This document shows positions 1 to 8,208 of a stretch of DNA of 64,000 nt, in pieces; positions within the stretch are counted from its first letter, which is position 1; each line of letters starts with the position of its first letter. Origin of the DNA: Bacteroidia bacterium (lineage in GTDB: Bacteria > Bacteroidota > Bacteroidia > NS11-12g > UBA955). Under the pieces are notes generated by a model, which had not been told where the DNA came from, searched no databases, and was given only the letters and a program-made list of their open reading frames with translations. The stretch spans positions 1 to 64,000 of the forward strand of contig JAOASJ010000025.1 in assembly GCA_030158725.1 (NCBI GenBank), written 5' to 3'. The position numbers and the translations under genes were made by a program.

Positions 1-56
1 CAAAAGAATTGCTCAATAAAGAACTTGCAAAAGAAGCTTTGGCTTTGTTGTGGTAA
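1..56 (+). CDS. C-terminal fragment of an unidentified protein
   Basis: The open frame beginning at base 3 encodes 17 residues ending KEALALLW, followed by TAA at 54-56. Its start lies outside the window. The helical, Lys/Glu/Leu-rich tail is too short to assign to a family. A promoter box for the next gene begins 22 bases after the stop, so this is probably the last gene of its transcript. Confidence 0.45.
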   Translation, partial: KELLNKELAKEALALLW

Positions 57-78
57 ATTGTAATTTTTAAATTTTGTG

Positions 79-86
79 TATATTTG
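79..86 (+). promoter_or_regulatory. -7 box (TATATTTG) for the barrel protein gene
   Basis: This is a perfect match to the Bacteroidota -7 consensus TAnnTTTG, with a TTG at 58-60 as a possible -33 half. Transcription should begin a few bases after 86. That excludes the upstream in-frame ATG at 76 and supports translation from the ATG at 106. Confidence 0.6.
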
Positions 87-105
87 TTTTGTAAAATACA
101 AAATT

Positions 106-759
106 ATGAAATCAATTAAGCACATCTGTTTATTTATAGCTTTAGTTTCTAGTGTATTAATATCAAATGCCCAATCCTTCAAAAAAGGAAGTTTTCTATT
201 AAGTATTTCCGAAGGCAGCACAAGGGCAAATTATTCAACCAGTAACAATTTTACGCATTCGATGGTCAATAGTGACATGGACGGTGTAAGAGACCCTCTC
301 TTTATTGAATACGGCATATCCAACAAATGGGGTATTGGTTTAAGCACCGGCAATGATTTATTTAATGTAGATTCTAAAAAGTTTTATGGATTTAACACAG
401 AAAATAACAAGCCATTAAGTGTTAAAACATCTGAATTTACTTTCGACTTGAATTACCATTTGTTCAGCAGTAAAAGAACAGATTTTTCATTATACGGTTC
501 TATTGGTTCCTTTGGGGTAAGCTATTCTGAAAAAGTTGGGAATGCCAATTACACTTACCAATCTAAAGGTGGCATTGTAAGAGTGGGTGGAAAATTGCGC
601 TACTATTTTTGGAAAAGACTTGGGGTAATGGCAATGTACAGTTTGTATTCAGCAAATTCATCGCCTGTAATTAGGCCTACTATAAGTGAAGCTCCAAATT
701 ACTCTACCCAAATAAAAGGCTCAGCATTTGAATTTGGCTTGTGTTTCAGATTCTTCTAA
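106..759 (+). CDS. secreted outer-membrane beta-barrel protein
   Basis: A 217-residue protein with an N-terminal signal peptide (KSIKHICLFIALVSSVLIS, cleavage near NAQ/SF). The rest alternates hydrophobic and polar residues and ends in Phe (GLCFRFF), typical of an outer-membrane barrel whose last strand is read by the BAM complex. Repeated short strands with Gly turns (KWGIGLSTG, FEFGLCFRF) fit an OmpW/OmpX-size barrel of about eight strands. No enzymatic motif is visible. An ATG at 76 would add 10 residues before the signal peptide, but it lies upstream of the likely transcription start. Substrate or partner is unknown. Confidence 0.7.
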   Translation: MKSIKHICLFIALVSSVLISNAQSFKKGSFLLSISEGSTRANYSTSNNFTHSMVNSDMDGVRDPLFIEYGISNKWGIGLSTGNDLFNVDSKKFYGFNTENNKPLSVKTSEFTFDLNYHLFSSKRTDFSLYGSIGSFGVSYSEKVGNANYTYQSKGGIVRVGGKLRYYFWKRLGVMAMYSLYSANSSPVIRPTISEAPNYSTQIKGSAFEFGLCFRFF

Positions 760-840
760 TTTTTTAAATAAAAATTAAAGCTATTTCAAAAAACATTAAC
801 TGTATAAGCGAAACTTATACAAAATTCCATTTCTTATCCG

Positions 841-848
841 TAGTTTTG
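841..848 (+). promoter_or_regulatory. -7 box (TAGTTTTG) for the Nfu gene
   Basis: Perfect TAnnTTTG match ending 26 bases before the ATG at 875, leaving a leader of about 20 bases. Confidence 0.55.
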
Positions 849-874
849 TAGAATAATTCTAAATAAGAAATAAA

Positions 875-1438
875 ATGAGTGATTTTGTAACTATATATGC
901 CGAAGCTACCCCTAATCCGGATAGTATGAAATTTGTTGTTAGTAAAATGATTTTACCTAACGACAGCGTCGATTATAGAACCCGCGAAAAAGCTGAAGGT
1001 AACTCGCCTCTTGCTGTTGAAATTTTTGATACTTTCAAATTTGCAAACGGTGTGTTTATCATGAATAATTTTATTTCTATTACCAAATTGCCAGATGAAC
1101 AATGGGTTGAGCATATTCCTGTAATCCGCGAATTCATCAAAAATTACATCGAAAATGGCAAAGAAATAATTTCAAGCAATAAAAATCTTACCCCTGAAGA
1201 AGAAGGTGAAATTGAAATAAAAATTAAACGTCTTTTAGATGACCATGTGAAACCAGCAGTTGAAATGGATGGTGGCGCAATTAGCTTCAAATCATTTAAA
1301 GATGGTGTGGTTACTGTGGTTATGAAAGGAAGCTGCAGTGGTTGTCCTTCTTCTACTTTTACCCTTAAAGCTGGTATAGAAAACCTACTTAAACGTATGG
1401 TTCCACAAGTAGAAACCGTTGAAGCTGAGGCTGAATAA
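875..1438 (+). CDS. NifU family Fe-S cluster carrier (Nfu)
   Basis: A 187-residue cytoplasmic Fe-S cluster scaffold/carrier that passes assembled [4Fe-4S] clusters to apo-enzymes. Residues about 6-92 form an Nfu N-terminal domain (EATPNPDSMKF near the start is its hallmark). Residues about 112-182 form the NifU C-terminal domain with MDGGAISF and the cluster-binding CxxC (C154-S-G-C157). Length and two-domain order match the usual Bacteroidota Nfu proteins. It has its own -7 box and is followed by a weak hairpin, so it is probably monocistronic. MiaB, encoded elsewhere in this window, is an Fe-S enzyme of the kind such carriers serve; a direct link is only inference. Confidence 0.92.
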   Translation: MSDFVTIYAEATPNPDSMKFVVSKMILPNDSVDYRTREKAEGNSPLAVEIFDTFKFANGVFIMNNFISITKLPDEQWVEHIPVIREFIKNYIENGKEIISSNKNLTPEEEGEIEIKIKRLLDDHVKPAVEMDGGAISFKSFKDGVVTVVMKGSCSGCPSSTFTLKAGIENLLKRMVPQVETVEAEAE

Positions 1439-1444
1439 GTCTTT

Positions 1445-1472
1445 CTAGTATTTTTATACTAGTTATTTTTTT
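1445..1472 (+). terminator. weak intrinsic terminator after the Nfu gene
   Basis: A perfect 7-bp stem (CTAGTAT / ATACTAG, loop TTTT) is followed by a T-rich run (1463-1472). The stem is AT-rich and short, so termination may be partial. Confidence 0.45.
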
Positions 1473-1520
1473 GATAAATAAATTTTTTGGTCAAAAATTG
1501 CTCTTGGCATGCTTTTTGAC

Positions 1521-1528
1521 TATTTTTG
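1521..1528 (+). promoter_or_regulatory. -7 box (TATTTTTG) for the lipoprotein gene
   Basis: TAnnTTTG match with a TTG at 1498-1500 at about 20-base spacing. It lies inside the longer reading frame that opens at 1471 and therefore supports the ATG at 1546 as the real start. Confidence 0.6.
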
Positions 1529-1545
1529 CACAATTACATACAAAT

Positions 1546-2112
1546 ATGCAAAAATCAAATTTACTATTTGCCCTAATTTTAGGTTTATCAGTTACTTTCA
1601 TTGCTTGTTCTAAAGAGGATAACGACAGCAACACAAACACAAATGTTACTTTGCCTGCCGGTGTTCAAGATACAGTAACCTCTTTCATGGTGTTCTTCAC
1701 CAATACCACAGATTCATCTGCTGAAGTTGCAAGTTACGACGATCCAGATGGTCCAGGTCCAAAACAACCAAACGTTGGTGGTGTTACGCTTAATAAAAAC
1801 TCTACTTATAAAGTAACTTTTTTTATTGAAGACGCTACCAATCCTTCACAAATTGCCTACTTGCATACCAAGATTAAAAACAATGGTAAGGACTATAAAA
1901 TTTGCACAAGCAACCCTTTGGGTATGAGTGTAACAGCAAAAGATTCTGACGGAACTTTCCCAATTGGATTGCTCAACGATTTAGTAACCACTGGCACACT
2001 TGGAAGCGATAACATGAACTTTACGGTTAAATACCAAAAAAGTGTAAAGAACGGCCAATGTTCTCCAGGTGTTGTTTATTACAGTTGTAATATTCCAATT
2101 AGCGTTCAATAA
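1546..2112 (+). CDS. lipoprotein of unknown function
   Basis: A 188-residue predicted lipoprotein. MQKSNLLFALILGLSVTF is a signal sequence ending in the lipobox FIAC, and the mature protein starts CSKEDNDSN. A Ser/Asn/Thr-rich linker precedes a beta-rich domain of about 150 residues. I do not recognise a family with confidence; small all-beta exported lipoproteins of this kind are common in Bacteroidota. The start is chosen at 1546 because the signal peptide begins there and the -7 box lies between it and the earlier ATG at 1471. It stands alone between two promoters. Confidence 0.65.
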   Translation: MQKSNLLFALILGLSVTFIACSKEDNDSNTNTNVTLPAGVQDTVTSFMVFFTNTTDSSAEVASYDDPDGPGPKQPNVGGVTLNKNSTYKVTFFIEDATNPSQIAYLHTKIKNNGKDYKICTSNPLGMSVTAKDSDGTFPIGLLNDLVTTGTLGSDNMNFTVKYQKSVKNGQCSPGVVYYSCNIPISVQ

Positions 2113-2140
2113 ATTTCCTTTTCAATTCTCTAATTTATTA

Positions 2141-2163
2141 ATCAGCACGTTTGATTTGCTGAT
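2141..2163 (+). terminator. possible weak terminator or operator hairpin upstream of thiL
   Basis: A perfect 7-bp inverted repeat (ATCAGCA / TGCTGAT, 9-base loop) sits between the lipoprotein stop and the thiL -7 box. It could end the upstream transcript, but it also covers the expected -33 region of the thiL promoter, so an operator role is equally possible. It has no proper T-run. Confidence 0.25.
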
Positions 2164-2170
2164 ATTTGTT

Positions 2171-2178
2171 TAGTTTTG
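2171..2178 (+). promoter_or_regulatory. -7 box (TAGTTTTG) for thiL
   Basis: TAnnTTTG match ending only four bases before the ATG at 2183, which predicts a leaderless or nearly leaderless thiL mRNA. Confidence 0.6.
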
Positions 2179-2182
2179 CATT

Positions 2183-3220
2183 ATGTTTGAAAATAGTGCT
2201 AGAACTGAATTAAGTGAACTAGGTGAATTTGCGCTGATAGATCATCTATCAAAAAACGTTAAAACTTTTAATTCCAATACCATTAAAGGCATTGGCGATG
2301 ATGCTGCTGTAATTGATAATGGCCAAACCTATAATCTACTAAGCACCGATATGATGGTAGAGGGTGCACATTTCGATTTAACCTATACACCACTCAAACA
2401 TCTCGGTTACAAAGCAGTTGTCAGCAACATCAGTGATATTGCTGCAATGAATGGAAAAGCTACCCACATTGTGGTTAGTTTGGCCATGAGCAACCGCTTC
2501 TCTCTTGAAGCTATTGAAGATTTATATGTTGGTATTCTAGCTGCTTGTAATCTGTATAAAGTTGATTTAATTGGTGGAGACACTACCTCAAGCTCTAAAG
2601 GTTTAATAATAAACATCGCTTGCTATGGTGAAGTAGCCAAAGAAAAAGTAACTTATCGTTCTGGTTGTAAAGAAGGCGACCTATTGGTTGTAACAGGTGA
2701 CCTAGGTTCAGCTTATTTAGGCTTACATATTCTAGAAAGAGAAAAACGAATTTTCCTTGAAAAGCCAGACTTTAAACCAGATTTAGAAGGCAATGATTAC
2801 ATCATTCAACGCCAATTAAAACCTGAAGCCAGAGTCGATATAGTTGAAATATTAAACGGATTAAACATAGTTCCAAGTTCTATGATAGACATTAGCGATG
2901 GTTTATCAAGTGAAATTCAACATTTAGCCAAACAAAGCAATGTTGGCTTTACAATTTATGAAGACAAATTGCCAATAGACCCTATCGCTTACCAAAGAGC
3001 CATAGATTTGGGAATTGACCCAACTGTTGCGGCCCTAAATGGAGGTGAAGATTACGAATTGCTATTTACAGTTTCGCAAGACCATTACGAAGTGCTTAAA
3101 AAAGAATTAGACTTAAGCATAATCGGTCACGCAGTTGCAGAACACGAAGGCTTGCATTTAATTAGCAAATCGAACAACAAACATAAATTAACGGCTCAAG
3201 GTTGGAATAATTTTTCTTAA
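2183..3220 (+). CDS. thiL: thiamine-monophosphate kinase
   Basis: A 345-residue cytoplasmic kinase making thiamine diphosphate from thiamine monophosphate and ATP, the last step of the cofactor pathway. It belongs to the PurM/ThiL-type ATP-binding superfamily. The visible motifs are in the expected order: GIGDDAAVI (N-terminal metal/phosphate site), STDMMVEGAHF, DIAAMNG, GGDTTSS, DISDGLSSE and LNGGEDYELLFT near the C-terminus. Length matches the family. A -7 box ends four bases before the ATG, so the mRNA is probably leaderless. panB follows 36 bases downstream, so two cofactor genes (thiamine diphosphate and pantothenate) may share a transcript. Confidence 0.95.
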   Translation: MFENSARTELSELGEFALIDHLSKNVKTFNSNTIKGIGDDAAVIDNGQTYNLLSTDMMVEGAHFDLTYTPLKHLGYKAVVSNISDIAAMNGKATHIVVSLAMSNRFSLEAIEDLYVGILAACNLYKVDLIGGDTTSSSKGLIINIACYGEVAKEKVTYRSGCKEGDLLVVTGDLGSAYLGLHILEREKRIFLEKPDFKPDLEGNDYIIQRQLKPEARVDIVEILNGLNIVPSSMIDISDGLSSEIQHLAKQSNVGFTIYEDKLPIDPIAYQRAIDLGIDPTVAALNGGEDYELLFTVSQDHYEVLKKELDLSIIGHAVAEHEGLHLISKSNNKHKLTAQGWNNFS

Positions 3221-3256
3221 GTTGAGCTCTGATTTTTTTAAACAATAAAATAAACC

Positions 3257-4078
3257 ATGTCGGTAACACCTAATAGACCAGCAAAACGCGTAACGGTCCA
3301 CACCCTAGAGGAAATGAAACAAAGAAGTGAAAAAATAAGCATGCTAACGGCTTATGATTTTTCACTTGCAAAAATAATTGATGACGCTGGTATAGATGTT
3401 ATCCTTGTTGGCGATAGCGCCAGTAATGTGATGGCTGGACACGAAACAACGCTTCCAATTACATTAGACCAAATGATTTACCATGCATCTTCTGTAATTA
3501 GAGCTGTTAAAAGAGCTTTGGTTGTGGTTGATCTTCCATTTGGTTCTTACCAAGGAAACAGCAAAGAAGCCTTAAACAGCAGCATTCGTATAATGAAAGA
3601 AAGTGGTGCGCATGCAATCAAACTAGAAGGTGGCGAAGAAGTTTGTGAATCAGTAAAAAGAATCATTAGTGCTGGTGTACCTGTTATGGGGCATTTGGGC
3701 TTAACCCCACAAAGTATTTATAAATTTGGAACCTATGCAGTTAGAGCCGTAGATAAAGATGAAGCAGATAAACTAATTAAAGACGCTTTGCTTCTTCAAG
3801 ATGCAGGTTGTTTTGCTTTGGTTCTTGAAAAAATCCCAGCTGAGTTGGCAGAGAAAGTAGCTTCAATGCTTAAAATTCCTGTAATCGGTATCGGTGCTGG
3901 CGGTGGCGTTGATGGTCAAGTATTGGTTCTTCATGATATGCTTGGAATTAATAAAGACTTTTCACCACGTTTTATGCGCCGCTATTTAAATTTATATGAA
4001 AATATAAAAACCAGCGTTGAGTCGTATATCACTGATGTGAAATCGAGTGATTTCCCGAACGAAAACGAACAATACTAA
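3257..4078 (+). CDS. panB: 3-methyl-2-oxobutanoate hydroxymethyltransferase
   Basis: A 273-residue cytoplasmic TIM-barrel enzyme that transfers a hydroxymethyl group from methylenetetrahydrofolate to 2-oxoisovalerate, giving ketopantoate, the first committed step to pantothenate and CoA. Family signatures are present: [30 protein letters not shown] (Mg-binding Asp and loop), [29 protein letters not shown], and the catalytic Glu region [11 protein letters not shown], then [16 protein letters not shown]. Full length. It follows thiL without a clear promoter of its own; an RDD-domain gene follows 8 bases later. Confidence 0.96.
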   Translation: MSVTPNRPAKRVTVHTLEEMKQRSEKISMLTAYDFSLAKIIDDAGIDVILVGDSASNVMAGHETTLPITLDQMIYHASSVIRAVKRALVVVDLPFGSYQGNSKEALNSSIRIMKESGAHAIKLEGGEEVCESVKRIISAGVPVMGHLGLTPQSIYKFGTYAVRAVDKDEADKLIKDALLLQDAGCFALVLEKIPAELAEKVASMLKIPVIGIGAGGGVDGQVLVLHDMLGINKDFSPRFMRRYLNLYENIKTSVESYITDVKSSDFPNENEQY

Positions 4079-4086
4079 GTCTATAC

Positions 4087-4818
4087 TTGCAGACCATAGA
4101 AATCAATACTGCCCAAAATGTAAAAATTGATTATGAATTGGCCGGCATTAGGCATAGAATTTTTGCATTCTTAATTGATTTTCTTTTGATGTGCGCAATG
4201 CTAATTATAGCAATCGCAGTTTTTGACTTTGTTTTTATAAACATCCATGAACTCGTTATCGAGTTAATTGCCTTTATCATACTTAGCTTCTACTCCCTAT
4301 TTAGTGAAATACTATTAAAAGGACAAAGCCTTGGGAAAAAAGCTATGGGAATAAAAATTATCAAAATTAATGGCGCTGAACTTGAGTTTTATGATCTGTT
4401 TTGCCGTTGGTCAACCCGTTTAATTGATATATACTTATCATTGGGAGGAATTGCTTTTTTTCTAATTTCCAGCAATAAAAATGGACAAAGAATTGGTGAT
4501 ATTATTGCCGGCACTTGTGTCATTAAAACACTCAATACTTACCAATTTACACTGAATGATATTGAAAAACTAAATCAACGTTTTATTGAAACGGATAAAC
4601 TTAAATACCCGTTTGTAAAACGACTATCTGAACAGGATGTTTTATTGATTAAAAAACTTTTATTCAGGCTTAAAAAATACAATAACCAAGCCCATCAAAC
4701 TGCCCTTGACAAAATGATATTAAAAGTTGCTTCTTTACTTGAAGTTTCAGAAATACCAGAAGACAAGGAAAAATTCTTAAACCAAGTTATATCTGAATAT
4801 ATTATTCAAACCCGCTAA
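4087..4818 (+). CDS. RDD family integral membrane protein
   Basis: A 243-residue membrane protein. Residues about 1-18 (TIEINTAQNVKIDYELAG) are the typical lead-in of Bacteroidota RDD proteins. They are followed by Arg and two Asp near the first helices (RHRIFAFLIDFLL), two or three further membrane segments and GQSLGKKAMGIKIIK. A soluble helical tail starts near residue 150. Function is not established for the family. The only start matching the usual N-terminus is a TTG at 4087; it overlaps a near-consensus -7 box (TATACTTG), so the exact start is uncertain. It probably belongs to the panB transcript. Confidence 0.75.
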   Translation: MQTIEINTAQNVKIDYELAGIRHRIFAFLIDFLLMCAMLIIAIAVFDFVFINIHELVIELIAFIILSFYSLFSEILLKGQSLGKKAMGIKIIKINGAELEFYDLFCRWSTRLIDIYLSLGGIAFFLISSNKNGQRIGDIIAGTCVIKTLNTYQFTLNDIEKLNQRFIETDKLKYPFVKRLSEQDVLLIKKLLFRLKKYNNQAHQTALDKMILKVASLLEVSEIPEDKEKFLNQVISEYIIQTR

Positions 4819-4835
4819 AATTCTATTGTTTTAAT

Positions 4836-4843
4836 TACTTTTG
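4836..4843 (+). promoter_or_regulatory. -7 box (TACTTTTG) for the DMT transporter gene
   Basis: TAnnTTTG match ending four bases before the GTG start at 4848; predicts a leaderless transcript that begins at or near GTG. Confidence 0.5.
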
Positions 4844-4847
4844 TGCG

Positions 4848-5720
4848 GTGAAATTTGAACCCAAAACCATAATTACCCTCCTTTTCCTTGGTTTCGTGTG
4901 GGGCAGCGCTTTCATGTTAATGAAGAAAGGACTTGTTTCCTTTGAACCAATGCAATTGGCTTCTCTAAGGTTGGTCTTTGCCGGCAGTGTTGCAGTATTC
5001 TTCTTCTTAAAATCCTATAAACAATTAAGTTCTAAAGATTGGCTATATCTTTCCATTTCAGGAACCATCGGTAATTTTATACCTGCATATTTATTTGCTA
5101 GTGCTGGTGCTGATATTCCTAGTTCCTTGTCTGGTGCTTTAAATGCAATGACTCCATTTTTCGCCCTTATATTCGGCGTTATTTTGTTTTCACAGCTTTT
5201 TAAAGTCAAGCAATTTATCGGTATTCTTATTGGCCTAGTCGGTGCATTAATTTTAATTTTATCAAAAAGTAGTGCTGGTATTAGTTTTCAAACCAGTTAC
5301 ATTTTACCTTGTTCTAAAGTAATCTTGGCAGCCCTTTTATATGGCATCAATGTCAATGTAATTAAATCAAAACTAAACCACCTTTCGCCGATTGTAAATA
5401 GTATGGTTCCTCTTACCCTAATCGCCATACCTGCATTATGTATTGGTATTTACCACGGAGCATTTCAAACAGCCATGCAAGTCTCAGCTTTACCAGCTTT
5501 ATTATACATCTTAATTCTTGGTGTGATAGGTTCAGCTGCATCTTTAATTGTTTTCAATCAACTAATACAAAAAACCTCCGCTCTATTCGCAGCTTCGGTG
5601 ACATATCTTATACCCGTTTTTGCCTATATGTGGGGCCTAATTGATGGAGAACCTATAGGTGTGTTTCAACTTGGTGGAATGATGTTAATATTAGGTGGTA
5701 TCACCTTGACAAAAAAATGA
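4848..5720 (+). CDS. EamA/DMT-family permease
   Basis: A 290-residue inner-membrane protein of the drug/metabolite transporter superfamily, with about ten hydrophobic helices arranged as two five-helix EamA repeats. The first repeat starts LLFLGFVWGSAFMLMKKG and contains SLRLVFAGSVA. The second repeat begins near residue 150 and ends FQLGGMMLILGGITLTKK. Substrate cannot be told from sequence; relatives export amino acids or metabolites. It uses a GTG start right behind a -7 box, and its stop overlaps the following ATG by four bases, so it is translationally coupled to the rRNA methyltransferase gene. Confidence 0.85.
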   Translation: MKFEPKTIITLLFLGFVWGSAFMLMKKGLVSFEPMQLASLRLVFAGSVAVFFFLKSYKQLSSKDWLYLSISGTIGNFIPAYLFASAGADIPSSLSGALNAMTPFFALIFGVILFSQLFKVKQFIGILIGLVGALILILSKSSAGISFQTSYILPCSKVILAALLYGINVNVIKSKLNHLSPIVNSMVPLTLIAIPALCIGIYHGAFQTAMQVSALPALLYILILGVIGSAASLIVFNQLIQKTSALFAASVTYLIPVFAYMWGLIDGEPIGVFQLGGMMLILGGITLTKK

Positions 5721-7063
5721 TGCTTCCAAAAGAATTTATTGAACGAATGATTGGCCAATTAGGCCAAGAAGAATTTAATTTATTTCAACAAGCGCTGCTC
5801 CTTGATTCTCCTATTTCTATTCGTATAAATGCCAATAAATTTAAGCAGTCATTAAATTTAGAAAAAGTTTCTTGGTGTGATACAGGTTATTATCTAAACC
5901 AACGGCCTAATTTCGCTTCAGATCCACTTTGGCATGCTGGGGCATATTACGTACAGGAAGCAAGCAGTATGATGCTTGAGCAAGCATTTTTAAAAGCCAA
6001 AGAACTAATTCAAGGCCCACTTAAAATATTAGACCTTTGTGCCGCACCTGGAGGTAAATCAACCCATATAGCATCCCTATGTAATTCTGAAGATGTATTG
6101 GTTTGCAATGAAGTCATTAAATCGAGAGTTCCTATTTTAGGTGAAAACATAAAAAAACAAGGTTACTCGAATGTTATTATCACCAATGTAGATAGTAGTG
6201 AATTTGAAAAATTAGGTGGTGTGTTTGACATCATAGTTGTTGATGCACCTTGCAGCGGTGAAGGTCTGTTTAGAAAAGATTCACTTTCTATAAACGAATG
6301 GAATTTAGATAATATTCAAACCTGCGAGCTCAGACAAAAAAGAATCTTAGATTCAATTAGCAAATGCTTAAAACCTAATGGGATTATTATCTACAGCACA
6401 TGTACCTATAATCCTGGAGAAAATACCCAGCAAATTGAAGCGCTTATAAAACTTGGTTTTGAACCCATTAATTTTAATATAAACGGCAAAGAGAATTTTC
6501 ATTTTCAATGCATGCCGCATTATACAAAAGGAGAAGGTTTTTTCATTTCTATGCTTCAAAATAAAACGCTTGAAAATCCAGAAAGAGGAAATAAACAATC
6601 AAAATATTTAAAGTCTCTAAAAAAACAAGAAGAGTGGATGCAAGGTCTTCCTAAAGATATTGAATTGTATGGCTTCGAGAACAAAGTTCTGGGAGGAAAC
6701 AACAATACCTTTAGCTTCTTTAATGAAACCTTGTCTGGTGTATATTGTAATTCTATTGGGACAGAAATAGGGGAATTGAAAGAAAAAAGATTTGCGCCTA
6801 GTGAATACTTACCCTTTGCCCAATTCTTACAAGAAAGCGATTTCCCTATAGTTGAACTCGATCACCATGATGCTTTAAAATATTTAGCCAAGAACCCTAT
6901 AATGCATCAAAGTAACGAAAGAGGATACGTATTGCTTTCATTCAATTCTATACCTATTGGGTTTGGTAAGTTCGCTGGCAATAGAATCAATAACTTATTT
7001 CCTACTGAATGGAAATTACGCCTTATGCCACCTGAGGACAAATGGTTTACTCTGGCTAATTAA
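5717..7063 (+). CDS. RsmF-like rRNA cytosine-C5 methyltransferase
   Basis: A 448-residue SAM-dependent RNA m5C methyltransferase of the NOL1/NOP2/Sun family. After an N-terminal RNA-binding segment come motif I (DLCAAPGGKSTH, SAM binding), motif IV with a conserved Cys (DAPCSGEGLFRK) and motif VI with the catalytic Cys (YSTCTYNPGENTQQ). The C-terminal ~150 residues (from about 300) fit the PUA-like RsmF extension (FAGNRINNLFPTEWKLR at the end). The likely target is 16S rRNA, inferred from RsmF relatives. The start overlaps the transporter stop (ATGATG), so the second ATG at 5720 is an equally possible start. Confidence 0.88.
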   Translation: MMLPKEFIERMIGQLGQEEFNLFQQALLLDSPISIRINANKFKQSLNLEKVSWCDTGYYLNQRPNFASDPLWHAGAYYVQEASSMMLEQAFLKAKELIQGPLKILDLCAAPGGKSTHIASLCNSEDVLVCNEVIKSRVPILGENIKKQGYSNVIITNVDSSEFEKLGGVFDIIVVDAPCSGEGLFRKDSLSINEWNLDNIQTCELRQKRILDSISKCLKPNGIIIYSTCTYNPGENTQQIEALIKLGFEPINFNINGKENFHFQCMPHYTKGEGFFISMLQNKTLENPERGNKQSKYLKSLKKQEEWMQGLPKDIELYGFENKVLGGNNNTFSFFNETLSGVYCNSIGTEIGELKEKRFAPSEYLPFAQFLQESDFPIVELDHHDALKYLAKNPIMHQSNERGYVLLSFNSIPIGFGKFAGNRINNLFPTEWKLRLMPPEDKWFTLAN

Positions 7064-7129
7064 TCCACTTTTTTCAAAATTGTTCATATTAACACAAATG
7101 TGTTATTGCAAGTAAAAGGGCAATTACAA

Positions 7130-7137
7130 TATATTTG
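7130..7137 (+). promoter_or_regulatory. -7 box (TATATTTG) for the barrel protein gene
   Basis: Perfect TAnnTTTG. Its own TTG (7135-7137) is in frame with the gene and imitates a start codon; the real start is the ATG at 7150. Confidence 0.65.
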
Positions 7138-7149
7138 CTAAAAAAGTTT

Positions 7150-7851
7150 ATGAGACAATATTTATTAATTGCTTTATTTTTCTTGGCAAATATGCTGAAT
7201 GCTCAAGAGAAGATTTCAATATTGAATTTTCTTCAAGCCGGCGCAGTGCCTCAAACAATCAACGAAAGAGGAAAGAATTTAAACGCCTCTGGTTTGACCT
7301 TCAACTATATAAATTTTAAGGAACCTAGTTTCTTTAGGATGGATGCAACATGGTTGGCGCGGTATCTTCTAAACGGAGAAAAAGACACAAATAATTTTAA
7401 TGACACCAATAAAGTATTGGGAATGGATTTGCCTGTATTTACCGCAACCTATGGACGAAACATAATTAAGGGCGATAAATTTAGTATGGGATTAGGGATT
7501 AATTTAGACTCTAGAACTTTCTACAGTTCCCCTGCGCAAAAGGCAAAGAATATTATTGATGCTGCTAGCTTTGGATTGGTTGTAGGTATAAAAATTAAAC
7601 TTACAGAATGGCTAACCTATACTACCCTAGGTGGATATGATTATATGATTGTTGATGCAAATTATTCCAATAAAAATTCAACAGGAACTCAGATCTATCT
7701 GCAAAACAATTTTTCGTTTTTGTTAAAAGGAAAATTTGGAATCAACCTTCAACCTGATTTTAGCTTCAAACAGTTTGATAAAGCAGGTATTCTAGGCGGT
7801 CAGTTGTTTACTAAAAATATAAAAGTAGGATTGGCATACGCCATCAATTAG
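7150..7851 (+). CDS. secreted outer-membrane beta-barrel protein
   Basis: A 233-residue protein with a clear signal peptide (MRQYLLIALFFLANMLNAQ, cleavage after NAQ). The body consists of amphipathic strands with Gly/Asn turns (YGRNIIKGDKFSMGLGINL, GLVVGIKIKLTEWLTYTTL) and ends VGLAYAIN, consistent with a small outer-membrane barrel. No specific family is recognised and the cargo is unknown. The ATG at 7150 is preferred over an in-frame TTG at 7135 because that TTG is part of the -7 box. It converges on secG with 34 bases between the stops and no hairpin there. Confidence 0.68.
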   Translation: MRQYLLIALFFLANMLNAQEKISILNFLQAGAVPQTINERGKNLNASGLTFNYINFKEPSFFRMDATWLARYLLNGEKDTNNFNDTNKVLGMDLPVFTATYGRNIIKGDKFSMGLGINLDSRTFYSSPAQKAKNIIDAASFGLVVGIKIKLTEWLTYTTLGGYDYMIVDANYSNKNSTGTQIYLQNNFSFLLKGKFGINLQPDFSFKQFDKAGILGGQLFTKNIKVGLAYAIN

Positions 7852-7885
7852 GCATCAAATACCTATTAGAAACAAAAAGGAATAA

Positions 7886-8206
7886 TTACTTAACAGCTGG
7901 AGCTGGAGTAGGTTTTTGAGCTGGAGCATCCATCAATTCCTTCATTTTAGGATCTGATGTTACTTCACCACCTTTGGTAGATTTTTGTCCGTTGTATGAA
8001 CTTGCAGCAAGTGATACAAACAAAATCAATGCAGCGAAGATCCAAGTTAATTTTTCTACACCTTCAGATGTTCTTTGAACACCAAATATTTGATTGCTTG
8101 AAGAAAAGTTAGCCGCTAATCCACCACCTTTAGGGTTTTGAATTAAAACTATAACGATCATTAGGGCTGCTGCTATGATTCCGATAATTAATATGATACT
8201 TAACAT
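7886..8206 (-). CDS. secG: preprotein translocase subunit SecG
   Basis: A 106-residue inner-membrane protein that assists SecYEG in protein export. It has two membrane helices: residues about 3-22 (IILIIGIIAAALMIVIVLIQ) and about 55-70 (WIFAALILFVSLAA). Between them lies the conserved cytoplasmic loop NPKGGGLAANF and FGVQRT. A Lys/Pro/Ala-rich tail ends APAVK. Length is normal for Bacteroidota. It is the last gene of the miaB operon, two bases after the TPR gene, so export capacity is co-expressed with LptE. Confidence 0.93.
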   Translation of the reverse strand: MLSIILIIGIIAAALMIVIVLIQNPKGGGLAANFSSSNQIFGVQRTSEGVEKLTWIFAALILFVSLAASSYNGQKSTKGGEVTSDPKMKELMDAPAQKPTPAPAVK

Positions 8207-8208
8207 AG